From positions 15,047,077-15,111,076 of the forward strand of contig NC_064438.1 in NCBI RefSeq assembly GCF_023343835.1: DNA of 64,000 nt. Direction: 5' to 3'. The stretch is from Lagopus muta (taxonomy: Eukaryota; Chordata; Aves; Galliformes; Phasianidae). Below are positions 37,201 to 50,386 of this stretch, in pieces. The position numbers and the translations under genes are program-made. Positions within the stretch are counted from its first letter, which is position 1, and each line of letters starts with the position of its first letter. The notes under the pieces were generated by a model. That model searched no databases. It was not told the DNA's origin and was given only the letters and a program-made list of their open reading frames with translations.

Positions 37201-38342
37201 TCTGTGAAAGTTCTGGTCTAATCCAGTTTGATAAATAAGTGGAGCAAACAACTTAGATGACCTCCAGTGTACAGCCTGCTCTAATACTTGCCACCTGCTG
37301 GAATGGGTTGTGAAGTTGCTTTTTACTCAGTTCAAGTTTAAGCATAGCTCTAAACAGGTCTAGAACTCACTGCAGATATCCTTCTGACTGCATTTTTGGA
37401 TCTCTGCTGGCAGGTAATTATAGAAGTCAGTGTTTTGAGGAATGAAATGACTTGGAAGCACACAGGATGGCCTTATTTATGGCATGAATTGAATGTCTCA
37501 TTGGACTCCTTAGATAAAAGTAACTTAAATTTTCTTATTTTCCTAGTCTCTTTTGAAGGATTTGCTATTTACATCACCTTTTGAAAGAAAGATCTCAAAA
37601 TAGATTATGTGAAGAAAATTTTGGAGCTTATTTTCCTATTGAAATTAGGATGTGGAGATCAACTTTTGAGAAAAATCTTTAATGCATATAGGAGATGATA
37701 ATTCCAGAAATGGCATTTCCAGGCATTTATTTTGTGGCTATACAGTAAAGTGTTGGGAAACAAATCTATTAAAAAAACACTTGAAACAGCAACAGAAATG
37801 TTTCTAAAAGCAGGCCTCATAAATACACCTTGAAGATTGCACATCTTGCTGGGAAAACCTCTATGAATTCTCAGACTTTTCTGTAATAGCACAGAGTTAA
37901 CTCGAACCTATGCAACAATTGCTTGTTTCAGAACAGTATTTGGTTCTTCCATTGATTCATCCTTTTTATTGAATAGGACTCTAAGGAGTAGCCTGCTCTG
38001 ATAGCATATATCATATTTACATGCTAACAATGAATAATCGTATTAAAATAAAACATTTTATCCCTAACGTGATCACTGGCTACAATAAAATTAAGACTAC
38101 CTCCAGCAGTTCAGTGTTTTTAATCTCATAAGGAGGTAAATCTTTGATTCATCTTTGGTTGTTTTTTTTTTTGTTTTTTTGTTTTTTTTTTTAAATGCTA
38201 AAATCATCCACCAGAAATTGCATTTGGATCTCTTGACTGCTGCATCTTTTCAATTATTTCTACTGTTACTGGTAATCGTGCTTTTGTCAACCAGTAAGAC
38301 TAGTTTTCTGTCTGTCCCTATAACAGTATGTTTATATTTCAG
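31246..38342 (+). other. CHID1: CHID1 intron 7
   Basis: A 7.1-kb intron with a GTAAGT donor and a TTATATTTCAG acceptor. It contains T-rich tracts at about 33284-33310 and 38161-38192, and a 21-base A run starting at 35470 followed by A-rich (CAAAA)-type sequence to about 35512. No CR1 copy or extra exon was identified. Confidence 0.85.
35470..35512. repeat. A-rich simple repeat
   Basis: Twenty-one A in a row followed by CAAAACAAAA-type units, in CHID1 intron 7. No LINE or SINE body is recognisable directly upstream of it on either strand. Confidence 0.95.
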
Positions 38343-38435
38343 GGAGTTGATACACTTGCTCATTCACTTTTCTGAAGCTCTGCATGAAGCACAACTAAAA
38401 CTTATACTAGTCATACCTCCGGCAGTTGCAGCAGG
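38343..38435 (+). CDS. CHID1: CHID1 coding exon 7
   Basis: The exon is 93 bases. Its first base completes the lysine codon, then it encodes ELIHLLIHFSEALHEAQ, LKLILVIPPAVAA and two bases of glycine. It corresponds to human GLIHMLTHLAEALHQAR and LLALLVIPPAI. The LILVIPPAV segment is the hydrophobic fifth strand of the barrel. The borders are TATATTTCAG and GTGAGT, and the exon ends in phase 2. Confidence 0.97.
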
Positions 38436-41391
38436 GTGAGTATTCCTATGCAGGCAGCATGTTGCAGACAAGAAATACTTTGTTATTTGATACACTGTAA
38501 AATTGAAAGCTTTATTTGTAGCTATGCTACTTAAATGAGTAAGAAATTCTTTGAGTTTGATTGCTTGATTCATGTTGCACTGAATAGTCTTAGTACTATA
38601 TGTGAGCATAAATACATCATAACTTTTGAAATCAAAGTAAGTTGCAGGGGGACTTCCTGTTATGGTGTTAACCCCATAATGTCTAGTGAAAACTTCCAGG
38701 AGAACAAGAGCAGAGCAGTTGTGGAGTTTAATAACTTGTTGCCAAGGAGTGAAAAGAATTGTCACAAAAATAGCACATAAAAAAGGCTTTCTGTGCCCCT
38801 GGGCATAATTTCACCTATGATAGATAATGCTCATCTTTAATCAAGTAAGATTGGACTCTTCTTCTATAATAGGGTTGTGTCTTTTCTAAAATTATTTGGT
38901 TTGACTTAGTTGTTCACATGTACAGAAAAAGAATTTAGGAATTCTAAATACTGTCTTCCTTCTAATTATTGTGTTTATTTGTGCAGTGATTTGTATCCAA
39001 TAGGTGTGCCAGTGGATATGGATGAGCTCTTCGGTACACTAGCAGTATTCAGTTCATATCTTTCAGTGTTTATAGCAGAGAGATTTACTTTCTATGTTTA
39101 GATTTGTTGGCAGGAAAAAAAAGCGAGAAAAACCAAGAACAACAAAATCAAAACATACCTGGAAAATGAGAATATAATTTCAATATATGCAAAAAGAATT
39201 TGAATCCTCTTTATATTTTTATTTATATATATATTAAGAAAAGATACTACATTGTCTTCAAGACACATATAGTAAAGCTGTGATTTTTTTTTCTCCAGTT
39301 TGTACATCTCTAGTAGTACTATTTCTGGGAAGCCATTGGAAATGCACACTTCTGTGTTTTAGGAAATTTACATCTCACCCTTCCAGGTTTCACGTAATCA
39401 ATCAGTGATTATATCCATGTAAGAGTAAGCAGATAGAACTGAAGCCATGTAGGTGGAAGGTGATTCATGATGTCAGCAGAGCGACAGAACTGCAGTGCTG
39501 TCATTTCAAACTGAAGTGTAGGCTATGCTAATGTCACTAAGCCTTTTCAGCAGGAGGTTTGCCTGCTATGAACAGAACTACTTGGTAACATTTGTTCATT
39601 TTTTGATACTTTTTCATGTCAAAAAAATGCATGGCATCCTTGCATTGTGAGCGTAGTTATATGTTGCCCTACTATGTAGAAGTGCTTATGGTATGCAATA
39701 GCATTACAAGGACATATTGCAAGGAAAGCATTATCTCATAGATAACTGTGACAATATGGGTACTGTACTCCAATATCTCTTTCCTTGTTCCTCAAATTAT
39801 GGGTCCCTGTAATGAGAGTCTCTGTTATACCATAGATAAGCCAAGTATAGAAGTGTACACTGCAGTCTCTCAACTCTGAATAAGGAGTACCAAATCCCTG
39901 TTAGTTGTTTAAGATGGGCCTTTTCATTGTTTAAGGTTAGGTTTTTGTCATATACTGCAGAGTGACAAAGCATGACCCATTGTAGAGTCTTGCATACACA
40001 GAAAGTGGTTCAGAGTGCTACAAATGGTTCTGCTAACTGTAGAATAGGCATCAGATAAGACACATACAATGCTTCTACATCACTTTTGTTCTCTATCTCT
40101 GAATTTTACCTGATGGAATGCTATCTCCTTGTGGTTGTGCAATTCTTTTTGGCTTACTGGGCTTGACTTGCTGATAATGGTAACTGGGAAAGGCTGTTAA
40201 TATTTGCATAGTCAGCAGTAAGAGATTTTTCTTCCCACATTTCCTTTTTTCTTCAACCAGCAGCCTTGCATGTGCGCATGAAAGTCCAGTAACGTGAGTT
40301 AGTCTTACATGGAGAGCTATTGTTAGGCAATTTTAGGTGAGTTATGAGACCACAAAAAAAAAAAAAAAAAATACTGATCACATCTGATTTCTCTTACTGT
40401 GAACCATGTAATTTCATGAACAGGCTCTCACAGTCATACTGCTTTACGACAGCACAGTTCTGGGGGAAGGGGGGGGGGAGAGTTGCTGGACAAGTTTCTA
40501 AATTTCTTGTAGACTGCCTTAATCTTTCTGAGTGTTTACTTTCAAGTTGCCAAAAAGGCTGACAAAAATGGAATGCCTGAACAAGCTTGTAAATGCCTTG
40601 GGTATTCTGCAGCTGGCCTTTTCTCTGCAATGATCTCAGGAAGTGTTTTATTGAGTTTTGTGGGGAAGTCCCCCAGCACTAAGGGGGAACTAAGCACTTC
40701 TGCCTACCAGGATCTGTGCAGAGCTTAAATGCTGCCTATTGAAAATATTTAGACAATGTGTAGTCAGTGACTAAAAATATCACACTGTTCTGAGAGCCAT
40801 TCATATTGCCACTATAATTCTGATGACATTTCAGCTGTCAGTTAGTGATATAACCCCCTCTAAACCAAGTCCTGACTATAGGATACATGTTCCTTGCCTA
40901 CAGAGGAAAGCAAGCTCCAATGTGATACCCACCTGTTATTTCATTCTTCAGTAGCTAGATGAAATCTGAGTGCAGTTAATTGAGTTGATTGTCTTAAAGT
41001 ATGATTGAGGGTTTTTAAAATTATTTAAAATTTTTGAATATTATCTGAAATTATTTTTTCACTGTTACATGGTACAAATATTTTATACCTTTCAAATAAA
41101 GCAGCTGATGTAATGTAAAATCCCTTTCCTTCCACATGCTGCTGCCTACCAGTTTTTCAAGGGCAAAGAGGAATAAATTATCTGTCAATATTATAGCAAA
41201 AGCAAACAAGATTAATTCCGTGTGAATTGGTGAAGCAGTCAGTCAAAGCCCTCTGTTTCTACCTCAGTGCTAGTGTTCATGTTGTACTGTGTGAGTCTTC
41301 AGAACAATACCGTGTTTCTAGATCACTGTGGCATTAAGAGAATAGATTCAAGTCTCTGAAAACACCAGACTCTGCACACTGTGTATTGCCT

Positions 41392-41415
41392 CCCCCCCCC
41401 CCCCCCCCCCCCCCC
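41392..41415. repeat. Uninterrupted C24 tract
   Basis: A run of 24 C on the plus strand within CHID1 intron 8. The translated proline frames across it are artefacts. Confidence 0.98.
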
Positions 41416-42437
41416 ATATGGTTTATTTTGTTTGTTCCCCATTCTTTTCCATGCTCTGTATTTTCTTCTGTCTTTCCTGCTTCAGAATATGCAGCTTATA
41501 ATTCTGAGGCTGTTTGGTGTGTGGCAACACACAAAACCTTGTCATGCACCAAATCCAATTCAGGCCAAGAAAAGTCCTGACACTATACTCTTGCTAGATC
41601 ACTGAAGTATTTATAGGACAACAGTCCTGCATGTGATATTCCTTTTTCTTTGTTGCATCATGTAAGTCTGCAACCTCTTCTAGACAGCACAGTAGAATGA
41701 GGAGGTGGTAGAAATTATAGCATTTACATAGAATATTGAGGATATTAGAAAAGGGAGCTTTTGATCAGGATGAGGCATTACATGTTGCAGTTAGATAGAG
41801 CTCCTGGGCAGCTGTGTTGTTCCTTATTATCTTAGTTGTTTTTGTGTAGCTTTTGAGAGCCATTTGTGTAGCTAGTAAAATGGGACCCTCAGGAAGGTAG
41901 GCTTTCTCTGTCATGAAAAGGTTGATAGGTCATTCAGGTTGCTTCATAATATAAAAGTTTAGAAGCTAAGTAATCCATTGATGGCTTTACTGTGAAAATG
42001 AAAGCTTTTTACTATTGAGAAGGTTCTAGAAACTGAATGACTATTTTGGTTATTACCCAATGAAGCGCTGGTACAGGTCTCAGTAAACCGAAGAGCGATA
42101 CGCTTTGTACTGAATCATTACACCACAGTAACAACTTCAGTGCTTCTTTGAAATACAGACGCAGAAACCAAATCATGAAAAACCAATCCCTGCTCATGAG
42201 AACCTTTGCAACATGAAGAAACCATTAACAGTCATTCTTGGGATTTTTCTGGAACACCATGGGGTCATGTAACATAACAGAAAGCATAGCAACAACAGCA
42301 GAGCAGCAAGGTCCTAGGCTACTACAGCAAATAAAGACTTGCTCAAATGCAACAGTCATAGACACAGAATTAAAGGAAAGAAACTGCTTACCTTCAGGAG
42401 TCTTCAGATAGGCAGGGATCTCCAGCAAGATACTCCT

Positions 42438-42541
42438 TACCTCCACCGCCAACCCTTAAATGAGCTCTGGGAAGGGGTGGATCCTGGCTCCACTCCTTCC
42501 GGTCACTCAGGTGCATTGCATACACCTGAGCTCCCCTAGGA
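42438..42541 (-). repeat. Unnamed dispersed element, copy B
   Basis: Partner of the copy near 22.3 kb and in the same orientation. It retains CAGGTG...CACCTG and TTAAA, although the palindrome arms are shorter. Sequence to its left (about 42360-42437), with two GTAAG donor-like motifs on the minus strand, aligns only weakly to copy A, so the element may be longer than the aligned part. It could be part of an LTR promoter. Confidence 0.75.
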
Positions 42542-43590
42542 TGGCCCTCCCTTCCCACCAGGTCCTCAATCACTGGTTCAGGTTATGACTTAGCATTTCT
42601 GCTGCAGTTAGTACACCTTAGTGTCACATGAACATTCAGGGGTGATAACAGAAATACTTTGAGATTCTCCTGCCGTGGTTAAATCAAAAATAATGAGAAA
42701 GAAGTAGGTCTTCTCTCCAGCCTGTCACTTATTCTAATCTTTCATGCTGCTGTCTTATGATTTGCATTATGATTTGTATTTCCTTTTTAAAGCAATTTTC
42801 TGTTCCTGTTAATTGTAATGTTACAGATAAAGCAAAGGAGAACACTTAAAGCCTTTTTTCTGAAATGCTTTATCAATCACTTGATCAGAAAAATGCATTT
42901 AAAATGCTAATGCATGCAGAGGTAAAATTTAAGTAACTGCTGTTAATAGTGGTTACAATGAGGTGCATTCACTTCCTTTGGCATTTGGGAGCATGTGGAA
43001 ACAGCACAAACCTGAAGATAACTGCTCACTATGACACCTATTACTATTACCAGATTCATTTTCATACCCAGAATGACATACGTCTGTTCTGTTTAAATAC
43101 AGTCACAGTCTAACTTTTATAGATCCTAAAGCAGGAGTGGAAGCTGCTGTAAGCTCTCTGCATTCATGTTTTGTTTTGGCCAAGATTTTCTGTCAGTAAC
43201 TGTATCTTTCCATGCTGCTTAGCAGTCTAACACTGCTCTGAGGTTTGGACCTCCTGTAGCTATTGCCACTCCTGTAGCTGTGCTGAATATTGACAGGCTA
43301 GGGGGTTCACAGTTCCAAAACCTTTGTGAATTGGGATTCAGGGCTGCCCTGCTAGAGATGGGAAGAGCTGTCTATCCAAGGTGCAGTTTTTGACCTGGAA
43401 CATATATTACACTCCTGCTCCTTGATGGCTTTGTTCTGTAAAGGGGTAGTAAAGTATTTCTGTTTCCCTGCACTTGAAAATAACAGTCATGGATTATATG
43501 AGAGGATTGAAAGTTCTCGTTCCTCTAAACAAGTTTGTTTCTTTATGTATTCCCAGTGTTTTTGGGATATATTCATAAACCTCTATGCAG

Positions 43591-43890
43591 GAGAATCACA
43601 GAATCGTAGAACTGTAGAGGCTGGAGGGGACCTCCAGAGATCATCAAGTCCAACTCCCCTGCAAAGCAAGGCCCCCTACAGCAGGTTGCACAGGAAAGCA
43701 TCCAGGCGGGTCTTGGATATCTCCAGAGAAGGAGAATCCACAACCTCTCTGGGCAGCCCATCCAGCACTCTGTTACCCTTACCATGGAGAAGTTCCTTTG
43801 CGTATTGGTAGCAGAACTTCCTATGCTCCAGTTTATGGCCGTTTCCCCTTGTCGTGTCTCCACAGACCGCTGAAAAGAGAATAGATCAGT
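43591..43890 (-). mobile_element. CR1 LINE 3' end
   Basis: It starts GAGAATCACAGAATCGTAGA and continues with reverse-complemented CR1 3' UTR and ORF2 tail (GGGCAGCCCATCCAGCACTC, then CTCCAGTTTATGGCCGTTTC). About 300 bases, 5'-truncated. Confidence 0.9.
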
Positions 43891-45520
43891 CACGTTCTGT
43901 TAGATTAATATTGTTATGTAGGACATCTACCTTGGTCTTCCATTCTTGTCCTTGTACTGTGGTCACTAGAAGAAACACTTCAACTTCTTGGGTAGGACAG
44001 AAAGTCAAAAACACATCCATCATTTATGGAAACATCCTAAAATATATACAATCCACAGTTGCTTTAAAGCTTATAAATATGTTGGATTTAATGATAAATG
44101 TAAGAAGAATCTTGATTTTATTTTTTCTGCCTTTACTTTTTAGACAGTAGCTGTGCGTGGAAATCCTGATTTACAGGATAAGAAAGCTTCTACTGAAATG
44201 TGCTTCCCATTGTGTATTGAATATCTTATTTTTTGTCTCTTGATTTGAATTTCAAGACTTACACAGGGTTGAAGCATCCTTTAATGCATCTATATCCTTT
44301 ATTTGTTGCAGTCACTGTAGACCGTTAACCAAAAAGACTGCAAAAGGCATGGAAATAAGTACCATCAAGAATCAAATAATATCTCTGAGTTCAGCAGCTG
44401 GCAAAGGACTGATAAAGAAGACGTGGAATATCCTACCCAGCTGGGATCCTAGGAGCTGAAACATTATTTCTTTTGTGTTCTACCCTGATTAAAATTTAAA
44501 GAGAGTGCATAGTTAAATGTAAGCAGTTTATTTAGGAATTTGTAATTTATACTCCTTTGATATGCATTAAGATCAAAGCAGTCTGGCAGCAAACACTATC
44601 TGAAAAAAGACACTTTTAAGAGCTAAAAATATCAGTTTGCTTCAGGAAAAACTGTCTGGAAAATGCATCGTTGTGCATGAGATCACTTGTATGGTGCAGG
44701 AAGAAAACATATTGGGTCATTTGTTTAATTTTTTGGATGCAGTTTTTGCAAGCAACTTAAACTAAGAGATCCACTGTCTGATGCTTGCTTGCATAACAAA
44801 GTATCCTGTAAAGCCTTTGACTTTTGGTTTGCTTTTGAAATGTTCTGAACTACAGGAAATCCTCACAAGAGGGGGAAAACAGCAGACATTTCATCTATCT
44901 GTATAGAGCATTTAAAAATGCATCTGTTTACGGCATTGTCCAGAGAAAGTTATACTAGTATAAACAGTGAAATGTCAATGCATGTAGAGGCTGATGGGGA
45001 GGCAGGAATCCAACAAGCTTTGCTGTCACAGAGGTCTCAGCATCAAACACAATCAGATGGCTCACGTTTCCATCCACTGGATGTCCAAGAAGTGCATCAT
45101 ATTTGCAAGAGAAAAAGCAGAAACCAAAGCTGTGATGGACACTGTGTGTAGATATTATGCAGCAACTACACTTGGGATGGGTCTTGTTGTGTACCTCTGA
45201 GAAAAGGTGCTAGGGCTGTTGTGTTATGTAAATGGTTGCTTGTGCAGATGGTTTGCTGAAGACTTCCAGCCTGTCTTTCAACAGATTGTCTCAAAATGTT
45301 AGAGCGTGTTACTGCTTTTAGCATGTATGGATGTGGAAGCAGGTAGAAGTTAAATGAGCACTGTATTTAAAACAGCAAGGTGTGGGCAGATAAGTTTTGC
45401 TCTTGATCACTGAATAATTGGTGATGAAGGGTAACTCTGTTTGCGCTGACTAATCCTGGCCTCAGTATAATTCCAACCTTAAAAAATTCTGAACATGATA
45501 TTACATAGGCTTTTATTACT

Positions 45521-45721
45521 AATCACAGAATCATAGAATGGCCTGGTTTGAAAAGGACCACAGTGATCCTCTAGTTTCAACCCCCCTGCTATGTGCCAAC
45601 CAGCAGCCCAGGCTGCCCAGAGCCACATCCAGCCTGGCCTTGAATGCCTCCAGGGATGGGGCATCCACAGCCTCCTTGGGCAACCTGTTCCTGTGCATCA
45701 CCACCCTCTCTGTGAAAGTAG
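45521..45721 (-). mobile_element. CR1 LINE 3' end
   Basis: It starts AATCACAGAATCATAGAATG and continues through CAGGCTGCCCAGAGCCACAT to the CACCCTCTCTGTGAAAGTA region of the ORF2 tail. About 200 bases, 5'-truncated, well preserved. Confidence 0.93.
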
Positions 45722-48700
45722 TATTGCAAGCCTCTTCAAATATTGTAGCTGTGCAGGAAGAGGCTACTTTTTATGTTGTAGTCTGGTTTCTGATTTGCTA
45801 GTGGTACTAATGTTTCCTTTTTCTGCCTCTATTTTTCTATTTTTGGGGCTAGTTTGTTTGCTGTGGTGTTAGTTTTTGTTGTTTTGTTTCAAGTAGGAAC
45901 TGGTGTTTTAAAAAAGCACATTAATATAGGTATTAGCTGGAGGTTAAATATGTCATTACAAGGAAAATATGAATGAGACTTGATATTTGGCTGCACCTGT
46001 CTTCTTAAGACTGCAAATCAAAGAGATTGAGTTATTTTCTTTGCTTCGCTAAACTTTATAATACTTCAGGAATGCTTTTTCACTGGAAAAAAAAAGGCTT
46101 TGAATTTGAATAGCAACCTTTGCCTTTTGCAATTAGCTGAATTTAACCTGATTGGATGGTTACATAGTTTGTTCAGGCTCAGCAACCCCTTCAGTAACAC
46201 TCCTTTTTTGTTTCTGCGCTGAGTAAAGGCAGGCAAAAGGTCTGAGGATCCTCAGATAGGATGTTGTCTTCATAGGCATTCTGAAATTAAAATGCAATCA
46301 GGACATCTCTAGCGTTTATAGTTTATTACAGATTTAAGACACAGCATAACAGTGTTAAGGATCAGCTATGTGGATGTTAAGTCATAAAAAGCTGTTATTC
46401 CTGCTGAAAATTGTGTGAAATAACTCTGTATTTACAGATTGTTGACTTTCCTCAGAGTTTTATTGTCTGATGAAGTAGGAGCCTGTGAACAAAGCAGCAA
46501 TAAAAATAGTATTGGCTTCATCACAAATTTCATAATATAACACTGTGTTCTTTACTTACATATAGGTGCTTTGAATAAGCTGTTTATGTTCTATATGATG
46601 GGTATTTTACAAATCCTATCCTGAGGTTGCAAGGCAGTGGCTGCTCCTTGAATAGGAGATCATTTTTTCTCCTGAAGTTGTATAGAATCTCTAAGTGAAG
46701 AGTAAAATCTCAAATAAATGCAAGAAACCCTTTGATTTGCTTGACATACCACTGACAGCTTTATTTTTCTTTATAAAGAAAGATTACATTTAAGATAGTG
46801 AGAACTTGTTTTGTCATGTTCGGAGGGTAGGATGGAGCTGCATTTTTGCACCGGTCATTTTATTACTGTTAAGAGTTCACAGTTAGTGTTACAGTGTGTT
46901 AAACTAGTGATTGCTACTGTTGTTTGTGCTTGGAGTTTCAAATGTATCAGTCCTGCTTAGAGTACATGGAATACAATTTTAAGAACAGATTGATTCAATT
47001 GTTTAAGAAGCCTGAAGGAACACAAGGTGGCTTTATGCATTGGTATTTCTATCAAGTCCAACTTGATAATATTAAATAGCAGCATACAAAATAGCCTCTG
47101 TTCTTACCTGTATCTTAATAACATGCTTACCAGTACAAATCAGAGGTGATTGAGCAGTCCTTGCAGAATGTGGTATATGGGATAATTACTTTTCATTTTG
47201 AGATGATTGGCACAGGGATGTCAGGGTGACGAAAGGCAAATATTACACTTCCCAGTGCTGGGAAGTCTCGTGGAAAACCGTTTGGGAGTGCTGTGTTTAT
47301 TGGAAGATTTAGAAAAATGGAGTGATTAGAGGAAAGAAAGAAAAAATGCTAAAAAATAGATAATGTCTTATTTGAGGAGAGCTTGGAGGACACTGCAAGG
47401 AGGAAAGGAAGAGCAACGCCTTTATTAAAGTATTTGGGTGACAGAGTAAGTGCCCCCTAAGTGCCTGTTTTGCAGAAGAGTGCAAGGAAGGAGAGCTGAG
47501 CCACTGGGAGAAGAAGGAAAGAGTACACTCTGTAACCTCCTTCCTCTGTCCCAGGAACAAAGGAAGCACAGATACAGCTTTCCCTTGTTTCCTTTGAGCT
47601 GTGAGTTGCTCCTTGTGCAGGCTGTGTACCTGAGACTCAAGCTAACCTTAGTCTTTGTTAGTAGATACCTTTTGAAAACTTTCATTGTTAAGCCTTCCTA
47701 CTAAAGTTTGAGGCAAGCCAAAAATCTGAAGAAGTTTTTCTTTTAGTTAAGATTAAAAAAGGTAGGTGGGGAATATAACAGAAAAGGAATGAAGGGAGCT
47801 GAAGGATTTGGCATTCTGTTCTTAGATTGAGACTTTACGGGCATGCGTTCATCCTCAAATAAAATTTTTAACCTGAATCAAAATACCGGACAAACATTTC
47901 CAAAACAATGTCAAAAACACTGAAGATGGTCATACTGTTAAATTTAGAGCCTGATATGGATTTCATTACTTATCTAAAACTGACACAGCATTCATATGAT
48001 AGAACAGTCTCTTAAGAGATAACGTGGCTGTTTTATTCCTGCTCTGAGCAATTTGCCACATTTGTATGTGAAACACAGAATCTCTGTGTGTTTCTGCTTC
48101 TTTTCAATTCTCAGCTATGTCCCAACCATAATTTTTAACTGCTGCTTCTTGCTGTGGTTGATCTCTTTTAATGAAAATGAATTGGAAATCATAGCACTTT
48201 TTACATTGCAAACAGTCTGAAGTTTTAAAATTTGATAACTGATTTGGATTATGCCAAGGCCACGTGTTGTTTACACTACACTTTTTAAAAGCAATGAGAA
48301 GTTGCTTGCTGCAGGTATTTTTGTTTTATATATGCATTATGAGATGAGGGACTTCCAGAAAAACTGAAAGTATCTCAAAAGACATTACTTCATAGCTGTA
48401 GTTAGACTAGAGAGATTATAAAGCCCTGACAGTGCTTCACTGTGATTCAGCAATTTTCCTCTTTTTCTGACTTAAAGTGCTTTTGATTTAAGGCATCAAA
48501 GATAATGTATTTTACGTTCAAATGGCATGTCGTATTGTTTTGATAATCTTTGTTATAGTGTACTCATTGTTACAGAAACTAGATCTGTTGACATTCCTGA
48601 AAAGAGTCGGGAAGAATGATTCTGGACTGGTTTAGCTTTGTTTTTTTTTTTTTTTCAGTAGGGACTGAAGGAGTTTTGGCAGCATTGATTCCAAATTCCT

Positions 48701-49630
48701 GTTTCTTTGTAATGGGAAGACTAACTATGTCTGGTAGCTTTGAAACAGCATTCTTTTTTCTTAGGGTGTTGGGGAGAAAGCAGTTGATGCAGGTTCCTAT
48801 TACATCTCATGGTGTTAAGGCAGCATTATTCCAAGATAGTTAGTAACTGTAAGTATTCAGTCTTTTTTTCCAAAGAAACTTATTTATTTGAAATCCTTCC
48901 GGAATTGCACGAGGGCTGTGAAGGTTAGAGTATACTGAACCTTTCTTCAGGAAGGAAGACATTATCTACATTAAAAATGGTTCTGTTGGAGCAGGAAGTG
49001 AAGAGAGAACCTTTCTGAAGAAGCTGGGAAGTTTTGTTTGTCTTCTCTGCTGTTCACATATAGATGTTTATATAGCAATTTTCCTCCTTTAGACTGCTAG
49101 TCTGACTGGTCAGAATGAGTGGATGTTTCTTCATGTTTTTTGTTTGTTGTGGCATTCAGCTGTCTCTTAGACCTGTAAGTTTTGTGTATCGAGATCTACC
49201 ATTATATAATGGTGTGAATTGTTCTCTGTATAAGCTGTCAACAATGGATTTGGGGGAGGGACAACTACTTGCATCTATATGAGAACTGCTTTTTAAAATA
49301 CTGTTGCTAAAGTTCAAATGATTACAATCTTTGTTATGCTAAACTTTGTGTAATCTGTTCAGCTATGTACAAGAAGGAAATGCTTAAACAGTAAACATTT
49401 GCTCTTGGAACTCTAACAGAAAGCCAGACAACTGAACTGATGAAAGTCATTTAAGCAGCTGGAAGCAGAGGTGGCCAAAAACAAGGATTTCCTATTTGTG
49501 CCAAAATATCTTGCAGAACAGAAGTTCTGATATTCAGGTTCTTCAATTTGCTGTTCTAGAATGCTGTTTTAATACCTGCTCTAAAGTGTTTGCAAAATAC
49601 TACTTTACTGTGCAACACACTCGCTCATTC

Positions 49631-50386
49631 TGCACTTTGGCCACAACAACCCCATGCAGCGTTATAGGCTTGGGGATGAGTGGCTGGATGAGTGTGAAGA
49701 AGAGAGGGACCTGGGGGTGTTGGTTGATGCTCAGCTGAACATGAGCCGGCAGTGTGCGCAGGTGGCCAAGAGGGCCAACAGCATCCTGGCCTGCATTAGA
49801 AATAGTGTGGCCAGCAGGAGCAGGGAGGTGATCACGCCTCTCTACTCAGCACTGGTGAGGCCGCACCTCGAGTACTGTGTTCAGTTTTGGGCTCCTCACT
49901 ACAGGAAAAATGTTGAGGTCCTGGAGCGTGTCCAGAGAAGGGCAACAAAACTGGTGACGGGTCTGGAGCACAAGTCTTATGAGGCGCGGCTGAGGGAGCT
50001 GGGATTGTTCAGTCTGGAGAAGAGGAGGCTCAGAGGAGACCTCATTGCACTCTATAACTTCCTGAAGGGAGGTTGTGGTGAAGAGGGATTTGGCCTCTTC
50101 TCCCAGGCAATGAGCAGGACACGGGGAAATAGCCACAAGTTGTATCAGAGGAGGTTTAGATTAGACGTAAGGAAGAACTATTTCTCTCAGAGTGGTCAGG
50201 ACTGCAATGGCTGCCCAGGGAGGTGGTGGAGTCGCCATCCCTGGCAGTGTTCAAGAGGTGTCTGGATGACGTGCTGCGTGATGTGGTTTAGTGCTTGTGG
50301 TGGCAACGGTGATGAGGAGACGGTTGGACTGGATGATCTTATAAGTCATTTCCAACCTTGTGATTCTATGATTCTATGATTCTATA
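49631..50386 (+). mobile_element. CR1 LINE, 3' 750 bases, best preserved copy
   Basis: This is the longest CR1 copy in the window. From 49654 a frame stays open through the C-terminal part of ORF2, with the family blocks [38 protein letters not shown] and [21 protein letters not shown] one-base shift near 50200 throws the last 3' part out of frame (CNGCPGRWW instead of the usual WNGLPREVV). The copy ends in several perfect ATTCTATG octamers. It is 5'-truncated and lacks the endonuclease and the reverse-transcriptase core, so it is inactive. Confidence 0.96.

Noticed and set aside
38364..38765. 133-codon minus-strand frame overlapping CHID1 exon 7
   Set aside because: It is the antisense shadow of a conserved exon plus intron sequence, with no family resemblance.
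43422..43811. 129-codon open frame as a gene
   Set aside because: Most of it is the antisense strand of a CR1 3' end.
44311..44470. A GTTGCAG acceptor-like site followed by a short open stretch in intron 8
   Set aside because: It does not resemble CHID1, has no convincing donor, and would disrupt a protein that joins exactly from exon 7 to exon 8.
49654..50379. 241-codon open frame as a novel gene
   Set aside because: It is the ORF2 tail of a CR1 LINE, with the 3' octamers directly after it.
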